The translations under genes and the position numbers were made by a program. This document shows, piece after piece, positions 4,723-5,181 of a stretch of 5,181 nucleotides of DNA. The stretch covers positions 1 to 5,181 of the forward strand of contig JAUZEM010000327.1 in NCBI GenBank assembly GCA_030839005.1, written 5' to 3'. This DNA comes from Actinomycetota bacterium (GTDB lineage: Bacteria > Actinomycetota > Acidimicrobiia > IMCC26256 > PALSA-610). The notes under the pieces are model-generated. The model was not told the DNA's origin, made no database searches, and saw nothing but the letters and a program-made list of their open reading frames with translations. How positions within the stretch are numbered: the first letter of the stretch is position 1; every line of letters begins with the position of its first letter.

Positions 4723-5181
4723 ACGACCCGAACATCGGTCGGATCGTCGTCGACGAGCAAGAGCTGCAACAACGCATTCGCGACCTCGGCAAGGAGATCG
4801 CGGCGGATTACGACGACCGTCCGCCGTTGCTCGTCGGCATCCTCAAGGGCGCGTTCATGTTCATGGCCGATCTCGCCCGGGCGATCGACCTACCGGTCGA
4901 GTTCGACTTCATGGCCGTTTCGTCGTACGGCTCGTCCACGCGCACGAGCGGTGTCGTTCGCATCATGAAAGACCTCGACCTCGACCTGACCGACCGGCAC
5001 GTTCTGATCGTCGAGGACATCGTCGACTCGGGTCTGACCCTCGCGTATATCCGCAAGAACCTGAAGGCACGCGGGCCGGCGACGCTCGAGGTGTGCGCGC
5101 TTCTCGTCAAGGAAGGTTTGCAGAAGACCGATGCCGACCTGAAGTACGTCGGCTTCCGGATCCCACCCGACTTCGTGATCG
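4719..5181 (+). CDS. hpt: Hypoxanthine phosphoribosyltransferase Hpt, 3' end outside window
   Basis: The first 154 residues of a purine-salvage enzyme of usually about 180 residues, which joins hypoxanthine (often also guanine) to PRPP to give IMP or GMP. GILKGAFMFMADL (40-52) is the first active-site loop, SSYGSST (68-74) the flexible loop that closes over the substrate, and VLIVEDIVDSGLTL (95-108) the PRPP-binding motif, with E99, D100 and the likely base-assisting D103. KYVGFRIPPDFVI (142-154) begins the purine-binding region containing the conserved Lys; the frame is cut just before the expected GYGLDY-like segment. The ATG at 4719 overlaps the tilS stop as ATGA (4719-4722); a weak GGAG lies at 4704-4707, 11 bases upstream. 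By analogy with other actinobacteria, ftsH may follow, but that is outside the window. Confidence 0.95.
   Translation, partial: MNDPNIGRIVVDEQELQQRIRDLGKEIAADYDDRPPLLVGILKGAFMFMADLARAIDLPVEFDFMAVSSYGSSTRTSGVVRIMKDLDLDLTDRHVLIVEDIVDSGLTLAYIRKNLKARGPATLEVCALLVKEGLQKTDADLKYVGFRIPPDFVI

Overview
The window is very GC-rich (about 70% by eye). It is packed with plus-strand genes and contains no stretch over 300 bases without a gene. The gene set points to an Actinomycetota chromosome: a SigR/RsrA-type redox sigma/anti-sigma pair, a DUF2342 'F420-associated' zinc metalloprotease, and the order DUF2342-tilS-hpt. Mycobacterium tuberculosis has the same order (Rv3626c, mesJ/tilS Rv3625c, hpt Rv3624c). 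A deep-branching class such as Acidimicrobiia is my guess from the small-protein context and the leaderless promoters; the window alone cannot prove it.

Region 1 (1-1155) is the 3' part of a polytopic GT39/ArnT-like glycosyltransferase. It has six visible membrane helices, two glycine-rich linkers and the extracytoplasmic C-terminal domain typical of YkcA/YkcB-like enzymes. Region 2 (1156-2042) is a short gap with a likely leaderless promoter, then sigR (ECF sigma factor) and rsrA (zinc-binding, thiol-sensing anti-sigma factor). Their ends almost touch, as expected for a partner pair made in balance. Region 3 (2043-5181) begins with a 20-bp imperfect tandem repeat that carries a second leaderless-type -10 box. 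It continues as a tightly coupled operon: a small two-helix membrane protein, the DUF2342 metalloprotease, tilS (tRNA-Ile2 lysidine synthase) and hpt (hypoxanthine phosphoribosyltransferase, cut by the window end). Each junction is a 4-base GTGA or ATGA overlap.

Functionally the window holds three units: envelope glycosylation, an oxidative-stress transcription switch, and a housekeeping operon (translation fidelity plus purine salvage) led by two poorly understood proteins. I see no mobile element, CRISPR array, tRNA or rRNA, and no clearly undescribed system. The most notable points are the two -10 boxes with identical 6-nt spacing to their start codons, the duplicated promoter/start region at 2058-2097, and the uncharacterised small membrane protein coupled to the DUF2342 protease.
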